Shown here: piece by piece, positions 40,235-52,284 of the stretch
How the letters are laid out: each line of letters opens with the position of its first letter
Numbering within the stretch: the first letter of the stretch is position 1
Source of the DNA: Oncomelania hupensis
Taxonomy: Eukaryota > Mollusca > Gastropoda > Littorinimorpha > Pomatiopsidae
DNA: 64,000 nt
Assembly (NCBI GenBank): GCA_036898135.1
Contig: CM072526.1
Location: 4,917,555-4,981,554, forward strand
Direction of reading: 5' to 3'
Notes under the pieces: model-generated
What the model was told of the DNA's origin: nothing
Databases searched by the model: none
What the model saw: only the letters and a program-made list of their open reading frames with translations
Translations under genes and position numbers: made by a program

Positions 40235-40565
40235 GATGATACCTCCACATATATCCCTTGATACCTCACCATACCCACCCCCTCTGATATCTCCCCGTCT
40301 CCCCCCCCCCATGATGCCTCACCATACCCCCTTGATACCTCCCGAACCCACTTGATACCTCCCCATACCCCCTTGAGACCTTCCGTACCCCCCTTGTAAC
40401 CTACCTGTACCCTCCATGATACTTCCCCGTTGATCGTTTCGCAGGTATGGATGAAAGGAATCGACCATCACCATAGCCCCTTCCCGTATCCCCGTTATGC
40501 CTACCCATGCCCCTTTAAACCTACCCGTAGCCCCCTTGTACCTACACGTACACCCCATCCCGATC
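40235..40565. repeat. degenerate GATACCTCCC minisatellite
   Basis: Irregular repeats of about 20 bp built on CTTGATACCTCCCCATACCC, broken near 40430-40480 by unrelated sequence. Reverse-strand frames give Gly-rich repeats and are not a gene. Confidence 0.75.
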
Positions 40566-40567
40566 CT

Positions 40568-40569
<2 letters not shown>

Positions 40570-40659
<90 letters not shown>

Positions 40660-40766
40660 ATTATAATAATAATAATAATATTAAATATAGAATAATACAA
40701 ATAGAAATCATAAAAAACACAAAGGTTTTAAAAGAAAATTTGATATAAGATATAATAATAATAATG

Positions 40767-40812
<46 letters not shown>

Positions 40813-40870
40813 TAATTTATTATTATTAGTGTATAAATAATAATAATTATAATTATAATAATTATAAATT
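40570..40870. repeat. (AAT)n/(ATT)n arrays
   Basis: Two large AAT/ATT arrays (40570-40680 and 40752-40830) with AT-rich joins; the first switches from AAT to ATT and so can fold back on itself. Confidence 0.95.
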
Positions 40871-40935
40871 AAAGGTAAAAAGCCTAAATGAAAAAGAAAA
40901 ATATCCATATTGTAGTTAAAAAAAAAAAAAAAAAA

Positions 40936-41013
40936 TACACGTCCCGCGTGAGGTTTGAAACTGGGTCGTCCTGCATGTTAGGCGAAGGTTTTACCAACTA
41001 AGCCACGGAGGCT
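40936..41013 (-). tRNA. tRNA-like sequence (Val-AAC type), degenerate
   Basis: The minus strand reads CCTCCGTGGCTTAGTTGGTA (A box), TTCGCCTAACATGC around an AAC-like anticodon loop, and AGTTTCAAACC (B box with one change). Stems pair poorly, and an A run lies next to it at 40918-40935. Likely tRNA pseudogene or SINE head. Confidence 0.5.
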
Positions 41014-42439
41014 TCATAGATTGCCCGTCAATTTTTTGGTCTATATGGGAAAACATGCTGAAACCTCAATTTCATTTTTAATGGAAGCGCGTGGAATGAG
41101 GCTATTGCAGTTTGTGGACATTTTGTTTATTTATTTATCTCAGAAACGGTTAAATGTTCGGTAAGGAAATATTTTGACAGATTTCACCTAAGACATTTTG
41201 AAGATTCCTAAAATATTGTGGCAATAGGGAAAATCTGTTCTTTTAGAAGGGGATTAGTACAATCAAACATTAACAAATAATGAGAAACAAGAATTCGCTG
41301 ATATTTATATTTTATTTATTTGCCTATGTCTTTTCCATCGAAATGATAAGACAATAAAACCACACATACCAGTGCATGCTAGCACATGCACACGCACACA
41401 CATACATCTATTAAAACTACACAATGATGAGTGTGACAGCTTATGTTAGAGAAAAGATCCTCACCACGCAGCGGTAGCAAGCACACATATGTAGGCCTAC
41501 ACATATAAATTTACAATCAAACCACCTCAAAGAAACTGTCCAACAGGAGAAACAATCAAGGATTTGGCCAAATCAACACATACATGTAAATCAAAGCCAA
41601 CGTTATCCATAGAAGGACTGAAAACTGACAGGCAAATGTCCACGTGTATAGTTGCATTCAAATAATAGACCTAGGCCTACATGACTCAAAGAAAGGGAGC
41701 TAGCAATTACATGTACAATTCACATTACTGCAATATTTAGTTCTTATATGTATAGTTTGTCGTCTTTAGTTGTGCTGTGGGTTTTTTCAGCTGCACAGTG
41801 TTCAGTGACTGATCAGAATCTGCTGCGGGTATCTAGATTTGACTGCCGCAGCATAGGAAGTGGAAGACAACCTAGTTGAAGGTCGCGTCGTCTGCTCACT
41901 TTCTAGATTTCTTCAGTCCGCAATTCCGATTCGCTCTTCACGCAGTTGTTATATCAAATCGGACTGCTCTAAAATCATCAAACGCAGCGCGTTGATCTCT
42001 TCTTGGAGGCTATATACGCAAAATTTAAGATCACTCACTATCGCTGCTTGATTGTGAAATCCTTCTCTAGCTGGATCTGTGTTGACCTCAAAGTCAGCGG
42101 TCGTCTTCACCGAAATCGGTTCTTCATCTCTTGCTTCTTCTTTTCCCTCTGTCTCTTCATTCACCTTTTCCACATTCCTCCTTCTTCTTGTTGATCGTCG
42201 TCTCGTCATTAGGACTGTGGTATTTCAGGGTTTCCGGGTACACCAGAAACAACCTTTCACTACTGGCTAGATCTATCCGTTGTTTCCATGTTGAAAACCA
42301 AAATTGACTACGACTATTAGCTCATAACAGTGCAGGTTATGCACAGTAACAGTAATCCTATTGCATATAATTGCACCCTGATGCACCTAGGGTGTCATAT
42401 TAAATGTAATTCTATGTATCGTCATTTCTTTTCTTCATC
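41014..42439. other. no gene firmly recognised
   Basis: On the minus strand 41949-42209 an 86-codon frame starts MTRRRSTRRRRNVEKVNEET, acidic and basic, then a likely coiled coil (SLQEEINALRLMILEQSDLI). It could be the start of an ORF1-like or host protein but matches no family I know. The rest is AT-rich with no signal. Confidence 0.35.
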
Positions 42440-42755
42440 CAGATGTTTGATAGCACTGGTCACCCCATGGTCCCTTTTTACAGACATCATGCGGTCGCCC
42501 TATGGATCGGTCGCCCTATGGATCGGTCACCCTAAGGGCTGCGGGAGCATTAAAATCCTTAGGGCGACCACCAAAGAAAGCTATGTCTGGGAATACACAT
42601 TTCCTAACCTTCTTGTATGAGCAGTACAATTGTAGTATAAAGCAAAGTTTAACTGGAAAGAATCATGAATGAGCTAACAATAGTGTAGGACATAGGTCTG
42701 GTCACCCTAAGGGCCCTTTTTACAGTGGTCGCCCCATGGGTGGATTTCTACTTAT

Positions 42756-42760
<5 letters not shown>
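42440..42760. repeat. GGTCGCCCTATGG-motif repeat
   Basis: At least six copies of GGTCGCC(C)TATGG or GGTCACCCTAAGGG in both orientations, some in direct tandem (42490-42530). Related to 22126-22430. Confidence 0.6.
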
Positions 42761-43133
<373 letters not shown>

Positions 43134-43480
43134 CTTGAGAATCCCCTTCCGTCTATCAGCACTATGAAATATGCCTACTGATTGCCATTCACTTGTGTGT
43201 ACGTGTTTGCCATCTCTCTATTATGTGTCTAACGCTCAATGTGCCTAAACTTAATCCTTGCATTGCAAGGAGTCTTTCATACCATGGTGTCTGAACTTCA
43301 TTCCGCGGTGTCTGAACTTTCATTCCATGGTATTTCGTGATGTCTAAATTTCATTCCGTGGTGTCTAAACTTTCATTCCATGGGGCCTAAACTGTCAGTC
43401 CAGTTCAGTTTTGTTCAGTATTTTAATTTTACGTCTGTACAATCAAGGTGCATGACATTAATCAAGCAAAAAATCAAGCT
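43134..43480. other. no gene seen; short local repeats
   Basis: Repeats of CTTTCATTCCATGGTGTCTG-like words near 43280-43390. Confidence 0.55.
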
Positions 43481-43695
43481 ATCAAGCAAAAATGGTATAT
43501 AAAGACAAAATAGCTTAGTTAGTATCGTACTTAGCATTGTTATTATTGTTGTTGTTGCTATTATTGTAGCAGCAGTTGTTGTTGTCATTGTTGTTGTTGT
43601 CGTTGTTGTTGTTGTACTTAGCATTGTTATTATTGTTGTTGTTGCTATTATTGTATTTAATTATCAAGCAAAAATGGTATATAAAGACAAAATAG
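43481..43695. repeat. 33-bp direct repeat around a GTT-rich insert
   Basis: A 33-bp sequence beginning ATCAAGCAAAAATGGTATAT is at 43481-43513 and again at 43663-43695; the second copy forms the start of the LINE frame. The 149 bp between hold two copies of GTACTTAGCATTGTTATTAT plus (GTT)n. Confidence 0.8.
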
Positions 43696-45684
43696 AAGAA
43701 CGTTACAGTTGTGGGGACTTGAAAGCAGCTTGGAATAGAATAAAGACAATGGCAAATGTAAATAAACCTACAGACAGCAAGAAGAAAACTGTCAAATTAA
43801 ATAATGTACATGATAGTGACCTTCCTAACGCTTTGAATAGTCTCTATAACCGTTTTGAGAAACATGATTTTTCTAATAATATTAAAGCTCTTAAAGAATC
43901 TTTGCATCCCCAAAATGATATTGTTATTTCACAAGAGCAAGTAACAGGTTTGTATAAGAAAATAAATGTAAATAAAGCCCAAGGTCCCGACGGGATAGGT
44001 GGGCGTGTCTTGCGTTGTTGTGCAAAACAGCTTGGCGGTGTGTTTTCTCGCATCTTCCAGCTCTCTCTCGACTTTGGCTCTATCCCTGCTCTCTGGAAAT
44101 TCTCCAATATCGTGCCCTTGCCTAAGATTGCCAATCCTCAAAATCTTAACGACTTTCGCCCAGTAGCATTAACAAGCTTAGTTATGAAAACACTGGAAAA
44201 AACTGTTAAAGACCTACTTTTATCTGCAACAGAATCACTCTTAGATCCATTACAGTTTGCATATAGAGCTAGGAGAGGGGTTGATGATGCCAAGCTGTTC
44301 ATCTTTAACACTCTGTATAAACATCTAGAGAAACCAAATGCACATGCCAGAATTCTTTTTGCAGATTTTAGCTCTGCTTTTAATACTGTTCAATCACATA
44401 TTTTAATACAAAGACTTATCTCAGATTTTCACATTCAACATCAGCTTGTCTCTTGGATTTTAGATTTTTTGACTTGTAGACAGCAACGTGTTTATGTTAA
44501 TGGTCTTTTTTCTGATACTGTTATAACAAACAATGGATCACCTCAGGGATGTTGTCTGTTACCTTTTTTATACATTTTGTATACTGATAGTTGTAGAAGC
44601 TCAAGGGAGGGAACTTATCTTGTTAAATTTTCTGATGATGCAGCCTTGTTGTCTCTCCTTAAAGGTAAAGAAAGCAGTCATACAGAGAGCTTGGCAGAAT
44701 TTGTTAATTGGTGTGATGACAATTTTTTAGAGTTAAATGTATTAAAAACAAAAGAAATGTATATTGATTTTAGAAGGAAGAAAGATGAGGATGTGTGTGG
44801 TACGATTCATGGCAAGCCTGTTGAAAAAGTGGATGAATTTAAATATATAGGAACTGTTTTTGATAGTCAATTAAAATGGGACACCAACACTGCGAACATC
44901 ATAAAAAAGGCCAACAAAGAATGTATCTTCTTCGTAAACTTAAAAGTTTCTCTGTTAGCTCTATTATTCTTAGCCGTTTTTATCAGTCTTTCATAGAAAG
45001 CTTGTTGTGTTTTTCATTTGTCTGCTGGTTTAACAGCCTTTCTGTACATGATAAGAACAGTCTGCACTCAATAGTAAATATATGTTAAAAAATAATTGGT
45101 GACAGGCAAAGAGACCTTTTTGTGATCAACAAACACTTAGGAGGGCTGTTTCGATTATTTCTATGCCATATCATGCGCTAGCTGAGGAATTTGTTTTGAT
45201 GCAATCTGGGAGGAGGTTTAAAATGCCACAGTGCAAGACCAATCGGTATTTAAAATCGTTTGTGCCTCATGCAATACAGTTGATAAACAAGAGTAAGAAC
45301 AATTAATGCATAAAACTAAAAGTAAAACAATTAGCCTGATAATAACAAATCTTAGCTGCTTTTTCCTTTAATGAATCTTCTACCTTGTTATTTTTATGCC
45401 TGTGTCTGTGGTGAGTGCAGCTGGTGATGTATGCCTGTGTGGGGTAAATGTCTATGAACTGGATGTATGTGTGTGCATGGGCAGTATGTATGTGCGGATG
45501 GTGTCGGGGGGCTGCCGCTGTGTTTTTGTGCAAGTTGTTTTGTGCAAGTTGTTATTGTTTGTAGACATCCTCATGTATATCAGATATTGTTGTGATTTTT
45601 TTTTAATTAGAGAGCACTCATACCCTTATTGTAATTGCCAAATCTGGATAAATAAAGTTGTTTGAATTGAATTGAATTGAATTA
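43663..45684 (+). mobile_element. Rex1/L2/CR1-like LINE, 5'-truncated
   Basis: Contains reverse-transcriptase coding sequence, a decayed C-terminal part in shifted frames (44876-45310), and a 3' untranslated region ending AATAAAGTTGTTTGAATTGA then (ATTGA)n, a tail type common in this LINE group. The endonuclease is missing. Confidence 0.8.
43674..44996 (+). CDS. reverse transcriptase, Rex1/L2/CR1-like LINE
   Basis: A 440-codon frame; the ATG at 43674 lies in the 33-bp direct repeat and is probably not the original start. Blocks in order: KAAWNRIKTM linker, INVNKAQGPDGIGGRVLR (fingers), WKFSNIVPLPKIANPQNLND with FRPVALTSL, LDPLQFAYRARRGVDDA, ILFADFSSAFNTVQ (motif A, catalytic Asp), NGSPQGCCLLPFLYILYTD (motif B), LVKFSDDAALLSL near residues 317-323 (motif C: FSDD, where FADD is usual), NFLELNVLKTKEMYIDFRRK and FKYIGTVFDSQLKWD. 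A frameshift near 44930 ends the frame in unrelated hydrophobic codons. The A-to-S change before the DD pair is close to the active site, so activity is doubtful. Distinct from the RTE-like family. Confidence 0.85.
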   Translation: MVYKDKIEERYSCGDLKAAWNRIKTMANVNKPTDSKKKTVKLNNVHDSDLPNALNSLYNRFEKHDFSNNIKALKESLHPQNDIVISQEQVTGLYKKINVNKAQGPDGIGGRVLRCCAKQLGGVFSRIFQLSLDFGSIPALWKFSNIVPLPKIANPQNLNDFRPVALTSLVMKTLEKTVKDLLLSATESLLDPLQFAYRARRGVDDAKLFIFNTLYKHLEKPNAHARILFADFSSAFNTVQSHILIQRLISDFHIQHQLVSWILDFLTCRQQRVYVNGLFSDTVITNNGSPQGCCLLPFLYILYTDSCRSSREGTYLVKFSDDAALLSLLKGKESSHTESLAEFVNWCDDNFLELNVLKTKEMYIDFRRKKDEDVCGTIHGKPVEKVDEFKYIGTVFDSQLKWDTNTANIIKKANKECIFFVNLKVSLLALLFLAVFISLS

Positions 45685-46623
45685 GACAATAAAACTAAAA
45701 TATAGTAAAATCATAACAATCTACCAAATAAAACTAAAATTATAACAATCCAACAACTGGCGACTTTAATAAAACATCAACAATTATAGCGATATCTGGA
45801 TGGGAATGACCTGTTAACTGTGACGGTGGGTCTATTGTTGCTGGGCTCTGCACAATGGAATGCTATTACCCACTGGTTTTAAGTCGATGGGGATCGCTAG
45901 TAAATCTCCCTGTGACTCTACTTAATACATTTATTTGTTTAGCTCGGTCTGTGTTTAGGCTGGGGTACAGAGATAGAAAGAAAAATGGTAAAAAATCACT
46001 ATCACACTAGCTCTCACACGGCTATGAAGCATAGGTAGTCCAGCCACTTGATAACAGTAAATATCACACATTTATTTCCTCTACTCTATACACGATCTGC
46101 TAAGTACGATACTAACTTAAAAGTTTAAATGTTTCTTTGACTGGTTCGCTTCTTGATAGTTATATGCAGCTACTGTAACATCATCGGGCACTGGATGCTT
46201 TCTGCCCTAAGGGTCAGAGTTCTGGAATAGTGGACTACTGTGGTCCTTTGATACAGGTTTGGTGCACTGCGTACTGTGTACTTAGCTCGGTGTCCGAAGA
46301 GCTGTGTTGTGGTTGCTTCCTTTATACGCTGTGTTATTGTGGATTCTTCTCCTTGTTTCTAGACTGGTGGGCTCTCTTCGGTCATTGCTTGATCAGCCGC
46401 TGTAGGCCAACTTTCAGTGAAGACTTTTTCTTGTCTTTTGCCTGGATGGGCTCACGATACGATGCCTGCTCATCTGTAACATATGAGACGAAATTCTGCA
46501 CAACCCTGTATTCTAGGTGTGTGCAGAGTGTCTCCTGAAGGCCGAAGTAGCCCTCAGTGATTAGCTCCACATTTCTATCTATAAGCGACAAACATTCTTC
46601 TAATTCCGTGGTCCACTGGAATC
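45685..46623. other. no gene recognised
   Basis: Moderately AT-rich and apparently unique. Ends in GTCCACTGGAATC (46611-46623), the target duplication of the next LINE. Confidence 0.5.
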
Positions 46624-46643
46624 CTATCCTATCCTATCCTATC

Positions 46644-48104
46644 CTATCCTGTCCCGTAACCCGGAGGTCGTAGGGGCACCACAGACGATCGTTTAACCAG
46701 CAAACTCCATCTTGCTCTGTCCTCAGCAGCCCTGATGGCCTCGATCAGTGTCAAACCAGTCCATTCATGAATGTTGTCCTCCCACATCTTTTTTGGTCTC
46801 CCTCTTCTTCTACCTCCTTGCACTGTCCCTTGCAGAATAGTCTTTGCAAGGCCTGATGATCTGGTGACGTGGCCATACCATCGGAGATTCCGTTTCTTCA
46901 CCACTGCGAGCAGGTTTTCGTGTTGTCCAATGGCTTGTGTGATGTTCTGTCGGACCTCGTCGTTGGTGATTTATTGGGTATAGGAAATGTCCAGAAGTCT
47001 TCTGTAGCACCTCATCTCCATGCTTTGTATTCTTCGTTGGAGATCTGCTGTGAGGGTCCATGCTTCGCAAGCATATAGGAAGATGGAGATGACAAGGGAG
47101 CGCAGCAGTATTACTTCGGAATGTAGACTGATGATCCTGTCTTTCCAAATGGGTTTCAACCTTGTCAGGGCAGCAGTTGTTTGTGCGATCCTGGAGAGGA
47201 CTTTCTGTCGGGACCCATTGTCTGATACAATGGCTCCTAAATATTTGAAGCTATGCACTGTGTTGAGGGATTGGCCTTGGACTTTGATGTCCGTGTTGAT
47301 GCCATTGATGTTGTTGGTCATCATTTTGGTCTTCTCTGCACTTATTTCCATTCTATAAGCTCTGGAGGTGATGTCAAGCCTTTGTACCAGCTGTTCAAGT
47401 TCTTGTTCCTCTCCATCAATGTCATCCGCAAAACGAAGGTTGGAGATTGCTCTACCCCCTATGCTGACTGTGCATTCATGATCTGCAAGAGCATCTGACA
47501 TGATGCGCTCTAGGAAGATGTTGAAGAGTGTTGGAGAAAGTAGACATTCTTGACGCACACCGATTGTTGTTCTGAACCAGTTCCCGATGGCGCTGTTGTG
47601 GAGGACTGCACTGGTAGCCTTGTCGTACAGGCTTTTGATGACTTCAATAATTTTAGGGCTGATGTTGTACACTTTCATTGTTGCCCATAGAGCTGCATGC
47701 TAGACTCGGTCAAACGCCTTCTTGAAGTCTATGAACACATAATATAGATGTTGTTGGTGCTGTAGGTATTTCTCACACATTATTCTGAGGTTGAAAATCT
47801 GTTCAGTGGTACTTCGACCTGCCCTGAATCCTGCTTGTTCTTCAGCTATGATTTGTTCAGCCTCGGGTTTCAACCTGTTGAGTATTATTTTCAGGAGGAC
47901 CTTGCTGGGATGGCTGATGAGACTGGTGGTGCGGTATTTTTCAAACTCCTGAAGGTTACCTGTTTTGGGAAGAGTGAGGACAAGCGACTGGGTCCATGGT
48001 ATAGGCCACTCTCCACTCTGCCAGATCCTGTTACAGATAATGGTGAGGGCATCAATCATCGCTTCTCCTCCTGCTTGTAGCAGTTCCGCTGGTATGTTGT
48101 CCAC
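46644..48104 (-). pseudogene. reverse transcriptase of LINE copy F
   Basis: Minus-strand frames 47700-48104 (MDNIPAELLQAGGEAMID, LVLTLPKTGNLQEFEKY, EEQAGFRAGRSTTEQIF, YVFIDFKKAFDRV: fingers and motif A), 46971-47678 (VYNISPKIIEVIKSLYDK, GVRQECLLSPTLF, LRFADDIDG) and 46644-46904 (C-terminal RWYGHVTRSSG, GGRRRGRPKK). The breaks between frames are a stop near 47702 and a frameshift near 46970. Catalytic FADD is kept; a GLAG deletion follows it. Non-functional. Confidence 0.85.
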
Positions 48105-48117
48105 TCCCGCTGACTTA

Positions 48118-48249
48118 ATAATAATAATAATAATAATAATTTATTTTATAAAGCGCAATTCCAAACTAAAAGTCTGCTCAAAGCGCTCACACGCATACTC
48201 TCACACAAGCTCTCGCACAATAAGAGACTGTACAACACACTCAAACATG

Positions 48250-48291
<42 letters not shown>

Positions 48292-48570
48292 ACATACATC
48301 TGACACCACATGCCTACAAACACACACAGAATTATTATAAGCAGCTAAAAACAATAAGATAAAATTCGTAAAAATACGCATGTCCAATAAAATTAAACAA
48401 AAGTATTTAAAAAAAAAAAAAACATATATACATATATTTTACATGTAAAAGATGTAAGAAACATTAACACACAACCAAGCATGGCTTTACGCAATCAAAT
48501 ACAATATAGAATAAATACAATAAAATACATTTACAGAACTTAATCCTGGTCCTCTGATTAAATGAGCCAG

Positions 48571-48601
<31 letters not shown>

Positions 48602-48640
48602 TTTTAATTTTATGGAATAAAATAGTTGACTGCCAAATTT
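48118..48640. repeat. ATT/poly(A)-rich insert with SINE-like end inside LINE copy F
   Basis: (AAT)n followed by TTTATTTTATAAAGCGCAAT and CTGCTCAAAGCGCTCACAC: read on the minus strand a SINE-like 3' end with ATT tail. A runs lie at 48254-48290, 48410-48422 and 48574-48599. Other copies of the LINE are continuous here (CGCTGACTTCCCTTTCTTTA). Confidence 0.7.
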
Positions 48641-49145
48641 CCCTTTCTTTAGCGATTGCACTGCTGCCTTCTTCCCGGAGAATTGAAAGGATTTCTTCTT
48701 CTTCTCTGTTCTCGGGACATGCTAGAACTGATGGGTCTCCATTTGGTGCATGTAAAGGTCAGAGCAGTACTCTGTCCATCTGTCCAAGACTTCTTGTTCT
48801 TCTGTAAGGCATATGCCAGACTTGCTTTGGATCGTGGAGACTTTGGGCTGTTTGACACTTGTCAGCCGCTTCACAGTCTGGTAGGCCTTCTTGTTGTTGT
48901 TCTTTTTCAGACGGTTCTCTATTTCCTGGCATTGATCTTCTATCCAGTTCTACTTTGCTGTTCGCATACCAAGTCACCGGCCAGGGCGGAGGAACCTCAC
49001 GTTACTTCAGGTTCAACGACCACGTGCTCAGGGCCAAGGCGAGCCACACTGTATTCGTGGATTTCGGCTGTGGCCAACAGCCCGGAGAGGACTGGGCACC
49101 GCCAGATCTTTTTTGCCCAAGACACACTACCTGTCCACTGGAATC

Positions 49146-49904
49146 TTCACTCTAATTTCCTGTACCTAGATAAATATAAATCATGGCTAACTATACACAC
49201 AGAGAATTAATTAATATTGTACACATTCTCTGGTACAGCCAGTGGTCTGCAAGCATACATATAGGTTAAACAACAGTGGGTCCGTAAGGTATACAACATG
49301 GCGTAGGCCGGTCGTGTTCGCCACGTGGTCACGCAACGTTGGACTGACAATTCAAATCTAATCATGGCAAATTTCACAAACATAATTCAACAATAATATC
49401 AAGACATCGCGATGAAACAAAAGTGTGTTCATTTACCTTTTTGACAATGTCAGTGTCACATCACGCGTCGGTCCTGATTTGGCTCGGAAGAGACCGCTGG
49501 ATCTAAAGCAACAATCAATCAATCACACCACGCGAGAGAACACCTGGGTTGGATTTTTCTTGCTATTATATTCATTCATTCATTACCAAAGGACAGAACA
49601 ACAAAACCTCATTCTTCATGCATCCATGCCACATACACAAACGAGTAAACATATAAAACGTGTTCCATCTATATCTCTCTTTTCCTGGAGCACTTAATTG
49701 TCCTCAAGGTGAAGAGAGAATACACTTGACCGTTCATGATACCAAAGAAAACTCCTTTACGTGAATGTCTTGCTGTCGCCCTCTCACTACATAAGGTCAA
49801 AATAACGTCAAAGTTATTATCTTAGGATGCGAGGTCGGCTCCAGATCCCTCGACAACAGTTCCACCTCGTTGATGCAAATGTTCCATTCCGATCTATCCC
49901 AATT
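49146..49904. other. no gene seen; 690-bp repeat fragment at 49466-49523
   Basis: 49466-49523 is the 3' end of the unclassified repeat (GGTCCTGATTTGGCTCGGAA, CTAAAGCAACAATCAATCAA). Nothing else recognised. Confidence 0.6.
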
Positions 49905-50152
49905 GGATAATAGACCCTGGATACTGGATCCCCCACCGGATGCTGTATCCCACACGATATTGGATCCCACACTCGATCCTGGATCCCACACTCGATATTG
50001 GATCCCACACTGGATTCTGAATCCCACATTGCATTCTGAGTCCCACACTGGATACTGGATCCCACACTGGATTCTAGATTCCACACTGGATTCTGAGTTC
50101 CACACTGGATACTGGATCCCACAAGATACTGAATCCCCCACTGGATTCTGAA
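49905..50152. repeat. 21-bp minisatellite, about 12 units
   Basis: Units built on CCCACACTGGATACTGGATC with variants (GGATTCTGAA, CGATATTGGA). Because the unit is a multiple of three, long Ser/Ile/Gln-rich frames appear on both strands; they are not genes. Confidence 0.9.
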
Positions 50153-50778
50153 TGCGCCTGTAACAGTTCAATTGTCTACTTCTCATAAATCTCCGACGTA
50201 AATTAAATCAGTGGTTTACAAGGTACGACACAATATATTTGATTGGAATAGTAAACAACATAACAACCAAAAATATTCCATAACTAGCAAGAAAATCACC
50301 ACAAAATCTTATATCAAATGTTCTTCCAAAAATACAATATCTCCGTAATCCCGATGCCCCACCAACAAGCTCCCATTCTTTTCCAAGCTCCCTGACATAG
50401 CTATTCGATAATGATTAGATGAAAATAAACTTACACAAGTTGCGCGTGAATATAACGGTTCGATTCTGTTTGTGCCAAGTATGGTCACAGGAAGAGTCAC
50501 TCCTTTTTTCTACAATCGACCCACACGGCCAACAACTGAAAATAAAAATGGCGTCCGTCTCGCCACACACGTCAATTGCCCTCCGACAATACGTCACAAC
50601 ACACACAGCACGTCATTTCCACTTACGTCATGCATGTAAATGAAAACAAGACGTCCTGTCCCTACAAAAAAGCTTCCAGACAGAATTTGCAAACTAATGT
50701 GACCGTCAGGCCGTGGCTAACGTCGTTGAATCGAGTTTTAAACAAGTCCTGCTTTCCTGGTCTATGGAGAGATTTCTG
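50153..50778. other. no gene recognised
   Basis: Mixed-composition sequence without motif matches. Confidence 0.5.
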
Positions 50779-51444
50779 CTAGAGCATAGCTCGCGGGTGT
50801 ATAGGAAAACTATTCTAAATGACATTTTGACCGAAATTGAGTTTTTCCCATGGTTTAAACAGCCATAGAGGGGGGGCAACCTGTCAAAATATCAGAACTG
50901 TAGCTTAAAAATGACATAGTTATAACCCTTGAAAAAAATATTCTATCTTTTTCTTCAGAAAATGTTTGGTGGAAAAGTATCATATATGGCAGTTAGAGTA
51001 GTTTTCCTCTCAAATATTTTCTAATATTATTAGAAAAGGAAGAAGACTATTCTAACTGTGTAAGTTAGAATAGATTTCCTCTCGAAATGTGTCTTTGAAA
51101 ACGAAGTAAACCATTCTAACTACCTCTTAGAATACCTTTCCTCTCCAAATTGGTTTCTTCAAAAATGAAGAAACTATTCTAAGAGTCAGTTAATATACTT
51201 TTCCTCTCAAACATTTCTTCCAAAACCCCAAAAATATATTTTCAGTACCGCTTAGAATAATTTTCCTCCCAAACGTCTTTGCTATGAGAACAAGGAAAGT
51301 GCCAGTTAGAATACTTTACATCTGAGTGGATTTTTCCATTAGGAGTCCTGCGTGAGAAGCGTGCTCAATATTTTCAGCAATTTTAGTATGAACACTCACT
51401 AACGCAGGGTGTACTTTCTGCTCTGTAGCAGAGCTGGTGTGTGT

Positions 51445-51947
51445 CCTATCCTATCCTATCCTATCCTGTCCCATAACCCGAAGGTCGTAGGGGCACCACA
51501 GATGATCGCTTAACCAGCATACTCCATCTTTCTCTGTCCTCAGCAGCCCTCATGGCTTCGCTCAGTGTCAAACCAGTCCATTCTCGAATGTTGTCCTCCC
51601 ACCTCTTTTTCGGTCTCCCCCTTCTTCTAGCTCCTTGCACTGTGCCTTGCAGAATGGTCTTTGCAAGGCCTGATGATCTGGTGACGTGGCCATACCATCG
51701 GAGTTTCCGTTTCTTCACCACTGTGAGCAGGTCATCGTGTTGTCCAATGGCTTGTGTGATGGTCTGTCGGACTTCAATGTTGGTGATGTGTTGGGTATAG
51801 GAAATGCACAGAAGTCTTCTGTAGCACCTCATCTCCATGCTTTGTATTCTTCGTTGGAGATCTGCTGTGAGGGTCCATGCTTCGCAAGCATATAGGAAGA
51901 TGGAGATGACCAGAGAGCGCAGCAGTCTTACTTTGGAATGTAGACTG
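51445..51947 (-). mobile_element. RTE-like LINE copy G, short, 14-bp duplication
   Basis: 503 bp, heavily 5'-truncated, flanked by GAGCTGGTGTGTGT (51431-51444, 51948-51961). TATCC tail at the left. The C-terminal codons (SKVRLLRSLVISIFLYACEA to SSVVPLRPSGYGTG) are open without a break, so it is recent. Confidence 0.93.
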
Positions 51948-52284
51948 GAGCTGGTGTGTGTGTTTCTAACAATGTTGTGGCGATTATAGCCCAAGACAAT
52001 ATTGATAAGGTGAGTTTACATTTTACACAGACGTGTGTCGGTTTGGGTATGTGTATCTTTATATGCATGGGGATGGTGAGAAAGAAATGACAGAGACGAC
52101 ACACAATTTAGTATGCCACCAAAATGTCATTAGGCTAGCCTATGCCGTAATGCTAAAGAATAGTACTAGCAGCATGTTGCTGTTTGCAAATAACCTAGAT
52201 CTATGCTGCTTTATTTTCAGATGTTTGTTCGCTTGCTTGTTTCTTTCTTTCTTGCTTGCTTGTTGTTTTTGTCTGATGACATCA

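Larger units (their letters stand above)
46624..49132 (-). mobile_element. RTE-like LINE copy F with 5' inversion and 13-bp duplication
   Basis: Flanked by GTCCACTGGAATC at 46611-46623 and 49133-49145. From the left: TATCC tail, then minus-strand LINE to 48968. The last 164 bp (48969-49132) are the 5' leader region in the opposite orientation; the reverse complement of 30735-30900 matches it. This is the pattern of twin priming. A poly(A)/ATT-rich insert interrupts the body at 48118-48640. Confidence 0.92.

Noticed and set aside
49797..50186. Ser/Ile/Gln repeat protein
   Set aside because: 21-bp minisatellite readable in frame on both strands.
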